A DNA stretch of 14,814 nucleotides from contig JAUYFZ010000001.1 in NCBI GenBank assembly GCA_030689585.1, positions 1 through 14,814 of the forward strand, given 5' to 3'. The stretch's first letter is position 1. Each line of letters starts with the position of its first letter. The notes under the pieces are model-generated. The model saw only the letters and a list, made by a program, of their open reading frames with translations, did not search any database and was not told the origin of the DNA. The DNA comes from Rhodocyclaceae bacterium. GTDB taxonomy: Bacteria > Pseudomonadota > Gammaproteobacteria > Burkholderiales > Rhodocyclaceae. This document shows positions 7,622 through 14,814 of this stretch, piece after piece. A program made the position numbers and the translations under genes.

Positions 7622-8713
7622 TTAAGCATGTAAAATTGGCTTCTTGCTAAAAAAATCCGCGATCTGTTGACGGACCAAATCCGGGAGCTTACCAGCATCC
7701 ACCGAATAGCCATGATCAGTCCAGGCCACTGTTTCCTCGAACGTCAGTCGCGGGGACCAGCCCAGTATGTGCTTCGCCCGGTCGATGGATAGTGACAGAG
7801 CGCGTGCTTCATGGGGCTGCGCGGCGGTGGTTACCTTCCAAGAGCGGCCCGAACGCTGCGCGGCGATCATGCTGACCAAGACTTGCACGGTATGATCGCC
7901 GTCGCTACCCGGCCCAAAATTGCACGCTTTGATTAACGGCAATCCATCTCGGACATGAGCAGCCAAAGCAATGTAGCCGGACAGCGGCTCTAGAACATGC
8001 TGCCATGGACGAGTCGATTTAGGATTTCGGAGTTCCACAGCGGTGCCCTTGTCCCAAGCTCTGAAACAATCGGGAACTATACGGTCCTCACTCCAATCTC
8101 CGCCACCGATTACATTGCCGGCCCGTGCCGTGACCACGGTGACTCCTTCAGTCGCGCCAAAGGACGATCGCCAAGAGTCCACTGCCAATTCGCATGCCGC
8201 CTTGGACGCGCTGTACGGATCGTGGCCCCCCAATTCATCCTCCTCGCGATAGCAAAATTCCCACTCCCGGTTCTTGTACACCTTGTCCGTCGTGACGACG
8301 ACAACCGTGACAAGCCTTCCAAGCCCTCGCGCTGCTTCCAGAAGGTTAAGGGTTCCGGTCACGTTGGTCTCCCAAGTTAGCAACGGCTCCCGATAGCTGC
8401 GACGCACTAAAGCTTGAGCCGCAAGATGGAAGATAACATCGGGCTTACTTTCGCGCACAGCCTGAGCCAAGGCCGAGGGATTCCGGATGTCGCAGATGAT
8501 ATGACGGTCCAGACGCTCCGCCAACCGAAGCGAGTCAAACAGGGACAGAGGGCCTTCGGGGGGAAGCGCGAGACCCGAAACGGAAGCACCACTCTGAAGC
8601 AACCATTCACAGAGCCAAGCGCCCTTGAAACCCGTGTGCCCTGTCACTAATACACGAAGGTCCCGTAAGTTCAGTGTCGGGGGCGGTGATCTATGCGTCA
8701 CCAAATCTTCCAT
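7622..8713 (-). CDS. rfbG: CDP-glucose 4,6-dehydratase
   Basis: A 363-residue extended short-chain dehydrogenase/reductase that converts CDP-D-glucose to CDP-4-keto-6-deoxy-D-glucose with bound NAD. Visible are the nucleotide-binding GHTGFKG at 25-31, the family-typical TTDKVYKN around 141-148, the catalytic Y167-xxx-K171 (PYSASKAACE), and GNVIGGGDWSEDRIVPD and RPWQHVLEPLSGY further on, all characteristic of RfbG rather than dTDP-glucose dehydratase. Length matches the family (about 360). The ATG at 8711-8713 lies inside the end of rfbF, with a 16-base overlap, and a GGG-rich Shine-Dalgarno-like stretch precedes it. Its product is the branch point for 3,6-dideoxy and branched CDP-sugars. No rfbH follows; the tailoring genes further down the operon are a C-methyltransferase and an oxidoreductase. 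Confidence 0.97.
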   Translation of the reverse strand: MEDLVTHRSPPPTLNLRDLRVLVTGHTGFKGAWLCEWLLQSGASVSGLALPPEGPLSLFDSLRLAERLDRHIICDIRNPSALAQAVRESKPDVIFHLAAQALVRRSYREPLLTWETNVTGTLNLLEAARGLGRLVTVVVVTTDKVYKNREWEFCYREEDELGGHDPYSASKAACELAVDSWRSSFGATEGVTVVTARAGNVIGGGDWSEDRIVPDCFRAWDKGTAVELRNPKSTRPWQHVLEPLSGYIALAAHVRDGLPLIKACNFGPGSDGDHTVQVLVSMIAAQRSGRSWKVTTAAQPHEARALSLSIDRAKHILGWSPRLTFEETVAWTDHGYSVDAGKLPDLVRQQIADFFSKKPILHA

Positions 8714-9477
8714 TCAGCCCTACCCTCATTCCACATCTTGTTTAACAACATAAACTCCTGATAAGTATCCATTGGCTGCCAAAACCCGTCATGTGCGTAA
8801 CATCCTAATTCCCCTTCCTTTGCAAGCGTATTCAGGGGATCTTGCTCAAAAACGAGCATTGGATCATCGTGGAGATAGTTGAAGAGCTTGCGGTTGGCGA
8901 CAAAAAAACCTCCATTAACCATACCGCTTGACGTCTGAGGCTTCTCGAAAAAATTAGTGACCTGCCCTTCGACAACCTTAAGTTCACCCCATCGTCCCGG
9001 TGGACGAACACCGGTAAGAGTGAGGACCCGATTATACTGGCGGTGATAATCAATGGAAGCCGAAATGTCAACCGAGCCTAATCCATCACCATAAGTCAAC
9101 AAAAACTCTTCGTCATCATCAAGGTATTTCTCGATACACTTGATACGCCCACCGGTCATGGTTTCCTGGCCGGTGTCGGCTAGGGTAACACTCCAACCGC
9201 GTTCTTCCATGATGTCATAAAAATGAACATTGTCGGGGGATCCGAGGGTCAGACGAACGTCGGATGTCATCCAATTGAGGTTCCTAAACCAGTCCTTGAT
9301 GACCTCGCCCTTATATCCCAAGCATAAAATGAATTCCTTGTGCCCATGAGCTGCATAAATCTTCATAATGTGCCAAAGAATGGGGTGATTTCCAATCGGA
9401 ACCATTGGCTTGGGGCGGTACTCAGTTTCTTCCCTTAGGCGTGTTCCTTTTCCACCGCACAGAATTACAACTTTCAT
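8698..9477 (-). CDS. rfbF: Glucose-1-phosphate cytidylyltransferase
   Basis: A 259-residue enzyme making CDP-glucose from CTP and alpha-D-glucose 1-phosphate, the first step of CDP-deoxysugar synthesis. It starts MKVVILCGGKGTRL, with the nucleotidyltransferase signature GGKGTRL at 8-14 and RPKPMVPIG at 21-29, then LTYGDGLGSVDI (metal-binding Asp) and GFWQPMDTYQE near the C-terminus. These match RfbF rather than RfbA. Length equals the usual 257-260. An in-frame TGA two codons upstream fixes the start at the ATG 9475-9477. It overlaps rfbG by 16 bases and follows the GT2 gene after 61 bases, the strongest Shine-Dalgarno of the window lying in that gap. Confidence 0.97.
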   Translation of the reverse strand: MKVVILCGGKGTRLREETEYRPKPMVPIGNHPILWHIMKIYAAHGHKEFILCLGYKGEVIKDWFRNLNWMTSDVRLTLGSPDNVHFYDIMEERGWSVTLADTGQETMTGGRIKCIEKYLDDDEEFLLTYGDGLGSVDISASIDYHRQYNRVLTLTGVRPPGRWGELKVVEGQVTNFFEKPQTSSGMVNGGFFVANRKLFNYLHDDPMLVFEQDPLNTLAKEGELGCYAHDGFWQPMDTYQEFMLLNKMWNEGRAEWKIW

Positions 9478-9488
9478 TTTTCAATCAA

Positions 9489-9497
9489 CTCCTTTAG
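9489..9497 (-). promoter_or_regulatory. Ribosome binding site of rfbF
   Basis: The minus strand reads CTAAAGGAG here, a near-perfect Shine-Dalgarno, 11 bases before the rfbF ATG, which is somewhat long. It is the strongest one I see in the window and suggests that the CDP-sugar genes are translated independently of the gene upstream. Confidence 0.6.
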
Positions 9498-9538
9498 TTT
9501 CAGGTGGCCATGCCAACACAGCATTAACCTGCGGATGG

Positions 9539-10666
9539 TCACAGTTCTCTCCTGGAGCCCTGTAGCAATCGTGCCACCCTGCTTTGAATAAAAGTGATCC
9601 CCCGCCGGAAGTCACCCCTAGCTAACCGCCCCAAAGTCATGGCAAGCGCCCCCCACACGATGGCAAACGGTCGCGGCAAGAGAAGAATTGGGCTAATCCA
9701 GTACTTAAACAGCATACGACCATGAAAACGTGCATCCAGGGCCTGGTATGTCCCCTTCAGATCGCCAAGACCGGATGTTCGCAAGTCCAGCATATAGAAA
9801 GGATAGTACGTGAAAAGCCTCAATGTTTCCAATAATCGGATTGCATCATTACGAAGACCGTATTGCCTGTGTTGATCGATAATCGACCAGAATTCATCCA
9901 CAAATACCTTGTAATAATCATAAGAGCATGAGTTCTGACGCTTGCTGGCGACGAGAAACTTTTCAACATAGAGGTTACTCTTGGCGGCCAAGGCGGCCCG
10001 TAAAACCAAATGGAACGTCGCAAGATTAGTGTGAACGAACTGCCGACTGTCTACGTCACGCAGCATGGTGCGGTTAATCACCAAAGCAGAAGTCAGCGTG
10101 AAATACTGGCTGATGCGAAGCAAGAACCTGCTTGCGTCGCTAAACTGGTGTACCCGTCCTTCTCCACCCGGATTTTCCAACTTGTAGTCCTTGTCATAGC
10201 CATAAGGCCGAAGACAGATCACTCCTGGATCGCCCGAGGTCAACAGTTCCACAAGCAAGGCCAGAGCTCCGCTGCACAGCACATCGTCATCCCCGAATAG
10301 CAGCAGATACTTACCGTTGGCGAGATCGACGCACTGCGCGAAATTCAGTGCCCAGCCCAGATTCTCCGCGTTCCGTACGTAGCGGATAGGTAGACCCGCG
10401 TCCTGAGCCTCCCGAACTACGTCTGGGGTCTCATCCGAACTGCAGTTATCCGAGACAAGAACTTCGACCAGATGATGACCAACGGTGTCAATCTCTACTT
10501 TCATCTGCCGGAGGTTCTGCCGCAGATACTCGTGGCGATTCCATGTTGGGATTGCGATCGTCAGCACGGGTAACGGGCTGTGCGTTTTCAATTCGGTCAC
10601 GGTCAAATTTTCGTACAGGGAAGGTGTGGGATATCGTGGGCCTGATGAAAAAAACATGCCTTGCAA
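9539..10666 (-). CDS. GT2 family glycosyltransferase
   Basis: A 375-residue cytoplasmic or membrane-associated glycosyltransferase with a GT-A fold: LTIAIPTWNR at 35-44, VLVSDNCSSDET at 69-80, RNAENLGWALN at 98-108 and the metal/nucleotide-binding LLFGDDD at 122-128. The IPTxNR ... SDNxSSDxT ... GDDD pattern is that of repeat-unit transferases such as abequosyltransferase (RfbV/WbaV) and relatives, so a CDP-sugar donor made by the next genes is conceivable (inference). The C-terminal half has a short amphipathic/hydrophobic stretch near 325-345. The first codon is probably a TTG at 10664-10666 with AGGA 6 bases upstream; the ATG three codons later (10655-10657) has poorer spacing. It follows the flippase gene by 17 bases. 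Acceptor and donor cannot be read from sequence. Confidence 0.9.
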   Translation of the reverse strand: MQGMFFSSGPRYPTPSLYENLTVTELKTHSPLPVLTIAIPTWNRHEYLRQNLRQMKVEIDTVGHHLVEVLVSDNCSSDETPDVVREAQDAGLPIRYVRNAENLGWALNFAQCVDLANGKYLLLFGDDDVLCSGALALLVELLTSGDPGVICLRPYGYDKDYKLENPGGEGRVHQFSDASRFLLRISQYFTLTSALVINRTMLRDVDSRQFVHTNLATFHLVLRAALAAKSNLYVEKFLVASKRQNSCSYDYYKVFVDEFWSIIDQHRQYGLRNDAIRLLETLRLFTYYPFYMLDLRTSGLGDLKGTYQALDARFHGRMLFKYWISPILLLPRPFAIVWGALAMTLGRLARGDFRRGITFIQSRVARLLQGSRREL

Positions 10667-10683
10667 GACATTTCCTGGCTCCG

Positions 10684-12018
10684 TTAGGCGGGAATCGGCA
10701 AGAGTAACGCAGCAAACGTCATAGCACAGCTAAGTGCCAATATCACCCATGGTGGTCTGAGTGTCCAATATCTGTTCCCCGCCTTCCACATTGTGATGGA
10801 CTTGATGGCCATTTGCAGGGGGAAACCCAAGAAAATCCCGATCGGCCCCAAAATAACCATGCAAACTACCCAGACCACCAACCCAGCGCCGCCTGACCAC
10901 AGAGCAAGACGCATCAATTCTTGCCCATAGCCCGCCACGTGGTAATAGTTCTGGCCATGCCACCAGGGAATGCAGATAATATATCCGGTGATCAGCAATG
11001 CGAGCTCGAGGCGATAACTCCCATAATAATTTAGATTTCCGCCAATGAACCCAGTGACCCAGGGCAGCAGGCCGACGGCAAGAATTCCGGCGACACCTAG
11101 CACGGCGGCAAGAATGGTAAAGAAATATCGGGTCCGCATCTCGGCGTGGTCCAAGCACCCTTCGTTGTACATCCGGTAGAAATGTGGTGCCCAGACCATG
11201 TTGAGAGAATTGGCAATCATCTGGCCGATGGATGCGGCAGTGAATAGGAAGGTAAAAATTGCGACATAACCCGGTTCGAAGCGCAGGTCGATAACGAAAT
11301 TCATGCCGTACCCGCTGAGCCATCCGAAGATTCCCATGGCCAAAAACGGCATCAGACAAACGATGTCACGCTGAACCCGGGCAAAACTGCGAATGGGTCC
11401 GACGTAAATCTTCCTCGTCAAGACTAGAACTACGAGGGCAAGTCCGGCACCGAGAAAACCAAGGCCAAAAATCATATCCAGGCTCTGGCCCCACCAGCCG
11501 CCGATCATCATCCCGATGATGCTGCTCAGAGGAATGCCGGCACTGGAGAGCAGCGAGGCCGCATGACGGTCCTCAATGCGGTGGAAACTGGCCTGCAGGA
11601 CACTATATCCGGTCACGGCACCAAGCAATACCGCAAAGATAACCGGCACCGCCAATTCTTTTTTTAAGGCGACCATGGAAATAAAGGGCGAAACTAGAGC
11701 CAGGGACAGCAGCGCCGTCACTAAAAAAAGGCCGGATATCTGCCGAAACAGGAATTGCCGGCGAATGCCGGGGCGATGTACCTTAAGACGGCTGGCAGTG
11801 GTCTCAGCCAACCCCATCACCGCAAAGGCTGTCATGGCGCCTTGCAGAGCATAAAGCATCCCAAAATCGGCATAAGCATTTGGCGACAATACCGAAGCGA
11901 GCAGCATGACAACAAGGACAAAAGCACCCTTGGCCACAACATTCGCGCCCGTGAACAACACGGTCCAAAAAAGAATCCGACGTGTTTCGGTTGAGAGAGA
12001 ACCAACTTTCAAAATCAA
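10684..12018 (-). CDS. wzx: Polysaccharide flippase (Wzx-like, polytopic)
   Basis: A 444-residue integral membrane protein with about 12-14 hydrophobic segments and short charged loops, of the polysaccharide-transport branch of the MOP superfamily. The opening (segment from ILFWTVLFTGANVVAKG, then LASVLSPNAYADFGMLYALQG) is the usual Wzx/RfbX beginning, in which the first helix pair is followed by a 'lsp..yg.y' turn. Wzx moves undecaprenyl-diphosphate-linked repeat units across the inner membrane. The only plausible start that keeps the first helix is a TTG at 12016-12018; no ATG or GTG lies between it and an in-frame TAG about 24 codons upstream, and no Shine-Dalgarno is visible. It stands 76 bases after a methyltransferase gene and 17 before a GT2 gene. 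Wzx proteins diverge widely, so the substrate is unknown. Confidence 0.85.
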   Translation of the reverse strand: MILKVGSLSTETRRILFWTVLFTGANVVAKGAFVLVVMLLASVLSPNAYADFGMLYALQGAMTAFAVMGLAETTASRLKVHRPGIRRQFLFRQISGLFLVTALLSLALVSPFISMVALKKELAVPVIFAVLLGAVTGYSVLQASFHRIEDRHAASLLSSAGIPLSSIIGMMIGGWWGQSLDMIFGLGFLGAGLALVVLVLTRKIYVGPIRSFARVQRDIVCLMPFLAMGIFGWLSGYGMNFVIDLRFEPGYVAIFTFLFTAASIGQMIANSLNMVWAPHFYRMYNEGCLDHAEMRTRYFFTILAAVLGVAGILAVGLLPWVTGFIGGNLNYYGSYRLELALLITGYIICIPWWHGQNYYHVAGYGQELMRLALWSGGAGLVVWVVCMVILGPIGIFLGFPLQMAIKSITMWKAGNRYWTLRPPWVILALSCAMTFAALLLPIPA

Positions 12019-12094
12019 GCCAGCATGACCATAAGGTGCGCCAGAGGCCTGTGCGTGGTGGTAGCGCCCCAGCCTTTGAGTTGGGCGACCTGTT

Positions 12095-12844
12095 TCACCC
12101 TAACCATGACTTGCGCCTGCAGACGACGGTTAGCGCACCCGACCAGACAGCGGGAAACCGCTGGCGTAGAATATCCAGCCCCAAGCCCTTTCCCTTCTCG
12201 CCATAGCCAGTCCACAATACGGGTTGCCATCCGCAGTCCCGTAGAAGGATGTCGAGCGACTGTCGGGTGAAAGTGTGGAGATGCCAACCGTCCCACCCCT
12301 CCTCCCGCCACTCCTTGACCGGCCTTCCAGCCCCAGTTACCGGTTGTCTCCCAAGCAGAAGCTGAAGGACATGCTTAACGTATCCGTAATTCGGCACACT
12401 GATCACGAAGGTCGAATCCCGCGAACCGATGCGATAGAACTCATCCAGAACGGTATACGGGTTGAGAACATGCTCAATGGTGTCGAGCGACAGTATCAGG
12501 TCCACCGAGTCGTCCTGAACCATGGGCAGGGTGTCGTTAACGGGTGTGGTTAGTGCCAATTTCCCTGCGGTAATACCATACGCCTGGCTCATGTCACGCC
12601 ATGCATCTTTGATCATCCCTAGTGCGCTTTCGCTAATGTCAATTCCGGTTAGGGACGTAAATCGTTGCTCCAGTGCCAAAGACAACAACATAGAACCCGA
12701 CCCTGCACCGTATTCAAGGACCGAACCTGAAATTCCTTTCAGTAGAGGGTAAATTGTCAGATCACGCCCCCGCATCCCATCCCGGGGGTCCCAGAAACGC
12801 GATGCGTCATCTTCGTAGAACTGCTTCAAAGAGTCTGAATTCAT
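12095..12844 (-). CDS. Class I SAM-dependent methyltransferase
   Basis: A 249-residue cytoplasmic protein with one SAM-binding domain: VLEYGAGSG at 42-50 (motif I), LTGIDISESAL as the acidic strand 2, DLILSLDTIEHVLNP as motif II (residues about 114-128), and a final beta strand ALTVVCRRK. It belongs to the Methyltransf_11/23 type common in polysaccharide clusters, where it may methylate a sugar or glycan end (inference). The ATG (12842-12844) is preceded by AAGGA with 4 bases spacing. It lies 25 bases after the O-antigen ligase-family gene. The 76 bases between its stop and the flippase start hold no recognised gene apart from a weak 30-codon frame reported among the findings. Confidence 0.88.
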   Translation of the reverse strand: MNSDSLKQFYEDDASRFWDPRDGMRGRDLTIYPLLKGISGSVLEYGAGSGSMLLSLALEQRFTSLTGIDISESALGMIKDAWRDMSQAYGITAGKLALTTPVNDTLPMVQDDSVDLILSLDTIEHVLNPYTVLDEFYRIGSRDSTFVISVPNYGYVKHVLQLLLGRQPVTGAGRPVKEWREEGWDGWHLHTFTRQSLDILLRDCGWQPVLWTGYGEKGKGLGLDILRQRFPAVWSGALTVVCRRKSWLG

Positions 12845-12848
12845 AACA

Positions 12849-12853
12849 TCCTT
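12849..12853 (-). promoter_or_regulatory. Ribosome binding site of the methyltransferase at 12095-12844
   Basis: AAGGA on the minus strand, 4 bases before the ATG at 12842-12844. It supports that start codon. It sits in the 25-base gap after the O-antigen ligase-family gene. Confidence 0.5.
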
Positions 12854-12869
12854 GCGGCTGGGAAAGTGG

Positions 12870-14144
12870 TCAAAGAACCTGTGGACCGTCGTCTCTGGGT
12901 GGATCTACTGTCACGAGATCGCCCTGGGCAACCAGAACGTATCGAGTATGCCTACGGTCCCTTAGATGATTAACATACATCCCCACCAGAAAAGCCAAGA
13001 TGAATGCACCTTGGGACTCCTTGAAGGTTTCGTGAAACAGGCCATAGATCAGGATTCCAACTCCCCCCCAAAACAGATCAGGATGATAGCGCCGGAGAAA
13101 CAGAAACACTTTGTAGAGGATAAGGGCCCAAACCACAAAACCTAAAAAACCCACCCTCAAGAGGACGTCCATGTACTGGCTGTGGGCGGATCCGGTGGTG
13201 ACGCTGTCCAAAATCCAACTTCCACGGTACCCGGACCCAAGAATTGGATTTTCCAGGGTATGCTTAAAAATAGCTTTCCAGATGGCCAACCTTGTGCCCT
13301 CGGATCCCGCTTGGATCAGAACATCATCAGGCAGTGGCGCGTCGGGAGCGGTGAACAACTCGAACGGAATTAGCATTTCAAAGAAATGGCCATAACGAGT
13401 CAGAATGCGATCGCCGTAAAACGCAAACACATTAGGGAAAACCATGTAAATCGCCACAGCTAAGGCGAACCCCATTAGCACAACCGCGACAATATTGGGG
13501 AGAGATCGCCTGTGCCAAGTCTGCCCTTGCAGGGCTTTGACCAGAATATACAATCCGACCGTCCCACCCAGCGCTATGACTGACGAGCGAGAATAGGTCA
13601 GCATTATCCCAGCCAAAATTAGTAAAATAGCGCTAATTTTGGCAATCTTTAGAAACCGGGTTGGCGAAGAAAGATTAAGAAGGACAAAAAAACCAATGAT
13701 GTAAATAAACCCAACCCGTTGTGACCCCACTATATTTTTAATGTCTTCCCCGTCGATGCTGCCGACAAAGTTGAAGTACGTGACAAGTGACTCTCCCGCG
13801 AGGAAACAACTAATAAGAATGAGCGCCGAACGAAAACTATAAATTTCACCTGAACCGATGTGCGTTATGGCAAAAGCAAAAACAGTCATAAAAATCGCAT
13901 AACTCACGAATGCCCGCAGAAATTGATATTCGGACTGAAACAGAGTAAAGGGGGCACTAAAAAGAAATATCAAAGAAAAAAAGATGGCGCCAGCCGAAAT
14001 CCACCCATTCGGTCTATAGGCTTTATGCGCCACAAGCAATGATGCGGCAGTGAACAAGACAAAACTGTAGTTTACGCCTAGCCCCCCGACCGTGACTGGC
14101 CACAGAAAAAGAGTGAACAAGGCGGTCTTGACGTGTCTATGCAT
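12870..14144 (-). CDS. O-antigen ligase/polymerase family membrane protein (Wzy/WaaL-like)
   Basis: A 424-residue integral membrane protein with about 11-12 hydrophobic segments and one large periplasmic loop (about residues 235-320). Before the loop stands LTYSRSSVIALGG, and after it GSGYRGSW ... SAHSQYMDVLLRVGFLG, which is the characteristic end of the O-antigen ligase (PF04932) domain. Members either polymerise repeat units (Wzy) or ligate glycan to lipid A core (WaaL); the two cannot be told apart by sequence alone. Beside a Wzx-like gene and inside the cluster, Wzy is the likelier role (inference). The ATG at 14142-14144 overlaps the stop of the upstream gene by 8 bases, indicating coupling. 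The first third (about 13600-14000) looks more AT-rich than the rest of the window. Confidence 0.85.
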   Translation of the reverse strand: MHRHVKTALFTLFLWPVTVGGLGVNYSFVLFTAASLLVAHKAYRPNGWISAGAIFFSLIFLFSAPFTLFQSEYQFLRAFVSYAIFMTVFAFAITHIGSGEIYSFRSALILISCFLAGESLVTYFNFVGSIDGEDIKNIVGSQRVGFIYIIGFFVLLNLSSPTRFLKIAKISAILLILAGIMLTYSRSSVIALGGTVGLYILVKALQGQTWHRRSLPNIVAVVLMGFALAVAIYMVFPNVFAFYGDRILTRYGHFFEMLIPFELFTAPDAPLPDDVLIQAGSEGTRLAIWKAIFKHTLENPILGSGYRGSWILDSVTTGSAHSQYMDVLLRVGFLGFVVWALILYKVFLFLRRYHPDLFWGGVGILIYGLFHETFKESQGAFILAFLVGMYVNHLRDRRHTRYVLVAQGDLVTVDPPRDDGPQVL

Positions 14145-14814
14145 TTCGTCGTACTTCGCCCGGCATCCTGCAGATGCCCTCGATAACCTTGGCCACGCGG
14201 TGGGGCATATCCTCCGCCGGCAAGGGGCCGCTGTTCTTTTTGATCCAGGCCGTCATATCATCACGACTTACGCCTTTCCGTAAAGTTTCGACTAGACTGC
14301 CAACCTCAGTGAGGTCACGTACGAATGCTGACATGGGATAGCTGGTGAGCACGGTCCCATAGCGCTGGTCGGCGAGCTTGCCGTAGCCAGCCATCAGCAG
14401 TGGGACGCCCAACAGACCCGGGATCAAGGCCGCAGTAGAAGGTTCGACCAACGCCGCTTGGGCGCCCTGCAAACGGAGCACGAAGTCCTCCTTGCTGCAC
14501 AGGGCGATCCCCAGCCGCTTTAATCGTTCAGGCACTCCGGTACTGTAATGCGCTGGGTGTAGCTTAACAACAAGGTGAAACCCCTGCCTTTCAAGTGCGG
14601 TGTGCGTATCAATAAGATGGCGAATGAACTCCCCCTGGTTAGCAAAAACAAAACCAGCTTCGATCAAAGCGGTGTCGACATAGATGATTTCCGAGCTCGT
14701 TTCTCGATCCGATGCCAACCAACTTCCGAGATCCTTTTCGTGTAGACCAAACCCAACCAAGTCAGGATTTCCGACCGTGTGAATAAAATGTTCAGGAATC
14801 CTATAGATTCTCGC
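14137..14814 (-). CDS. GT-B-like protein, possible glycosyltransferase (partial, C-terminal 225 residues)
   Basis: The frame is open from the right edge of the window, so this is the 3' part of a longer gene; I see no reason to start it at the internal TTG (14758-14760). The visible part has LVVKLHPAHYSTG, then EPSTAALIPGLLGVPLLM, followed by a helical tail. A KLHP motif with a later 'E-S-s-a...a...g.P' loop is what one finds in the C-terminal nucleotide-binding domain of GT-B-fold capsule and teichoic-acid transferases and of UDP-GlcNAc 2-epimerase-like proteins. I cannot assign a family with confidence. Its last 8 bases overlap the O-antigen ligase-family gene, so it belongs to the same operon and likely takes part in glycan synthesis. 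Confidence 0.7.
   Translation of the reverse strand, partial: ARIYRIPEHFIHTVGNPDLVGFGLHEKDLGSWLASDRETSSEIIYVDTALIEAGFVFANQGEFIRHLIDTHTALERQGFHLVVKLHPAHYSTGVPERLKRLGIALCSKEDFVLRLQGAQAALVEPSTAALIPGLLGVPLLMAGYGKLADQRYGTVLTSYPMSAFVRDLTEVGSLVETLRKGVSRDDMTAWIKKNSGPLPAEDMPHRVAKVIEGICRMPGEVRRNA

Noticed and set aside
10730..11359. Minus-strand open frame of 209 codons in another frame
   Set aside because: It lies entirely inside the Wzx-like gene, whose frame gives a convincing polytopic protein; this one gives a His/Arg-rich product with no fold.

Overview
This window is one uninterrupted block of minus-strand genes for a cell-surface polysaccharide, most likely an O-antigen or a capsule. Twelve genes fill it. 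Two run off the ends: hisH at the left and a GT-B-like protein at the right. Gaps are 3-76 bases and several neighbours overlap, so it reads as one operon transcribed from right to left, with its promoter outside the window. The Wzx/Wzy-type genes and the undecaprenyl-phosphate glycosyltransferase point to a Gram-negative bacterium, probably a proteobacterium. I cannot name genus or species. No rRNA, tRNA, insertion sequence, CRISPR array, convincing promoter or rho-independent terminator is visible.

In order of transcription: (1) polysaccharide assembly, 9539-14814, holding a truncated GT-B-like protein, a polytopic O-antigen ligase/polymerase-family protein, a SAM methyltransferase, a Wzx-like flippase and a GT2 glycosyltransferase; (2) CDP-sugar synthesis, 7622-9477, with rfbF and rfbG, which make CDP-4-keto-6-deoxy-D-glucose; (3) a membrane pair, 4685-7612, with a large multi-pass protein resembling DUF6044/YkoS-type GT-C transferases and a polyprenyl-phosphate GT2 of the GtrB/YkoT type; (4) sugar tailoring, 1423-4652, with a small methyltransferase, a TylCIII-type sugar C-methyltransferase and a Gfo/Idh/MocA oxidoreductase; (5) amidotransferase genes, 1-1347, with a WbpG-type N-acetyl sugar amidotransferase and the start of its HisH partner.

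My reading is that groups 2-4 form one cassette. RfbF and RfbG supply a 4-keto-6-deoxy CDP-sugar, the C-methyltransferase adds a branch methyl (probably at C-3), and the Gfo/Idh/MocA enzyme reduces a keto group. The branched sugar is then either used by a cytoplasmic glycosyltransferase or loaded onto undecaprenyl phosphate by the GtrB-like enzyme and attached outside the inner membrane by the GT-C protein. No RfbH-type 3-dehydratase is present, so the usual 3,6-dideoxyhexoses (abequose, paratose, tyvelose) are not predicted from this window. The wbpG/hisH end separately predicts an acetamidino sugar in the glycan. Enzyme families are well supported by motifs; the exact sugar and the order of steps are inference.
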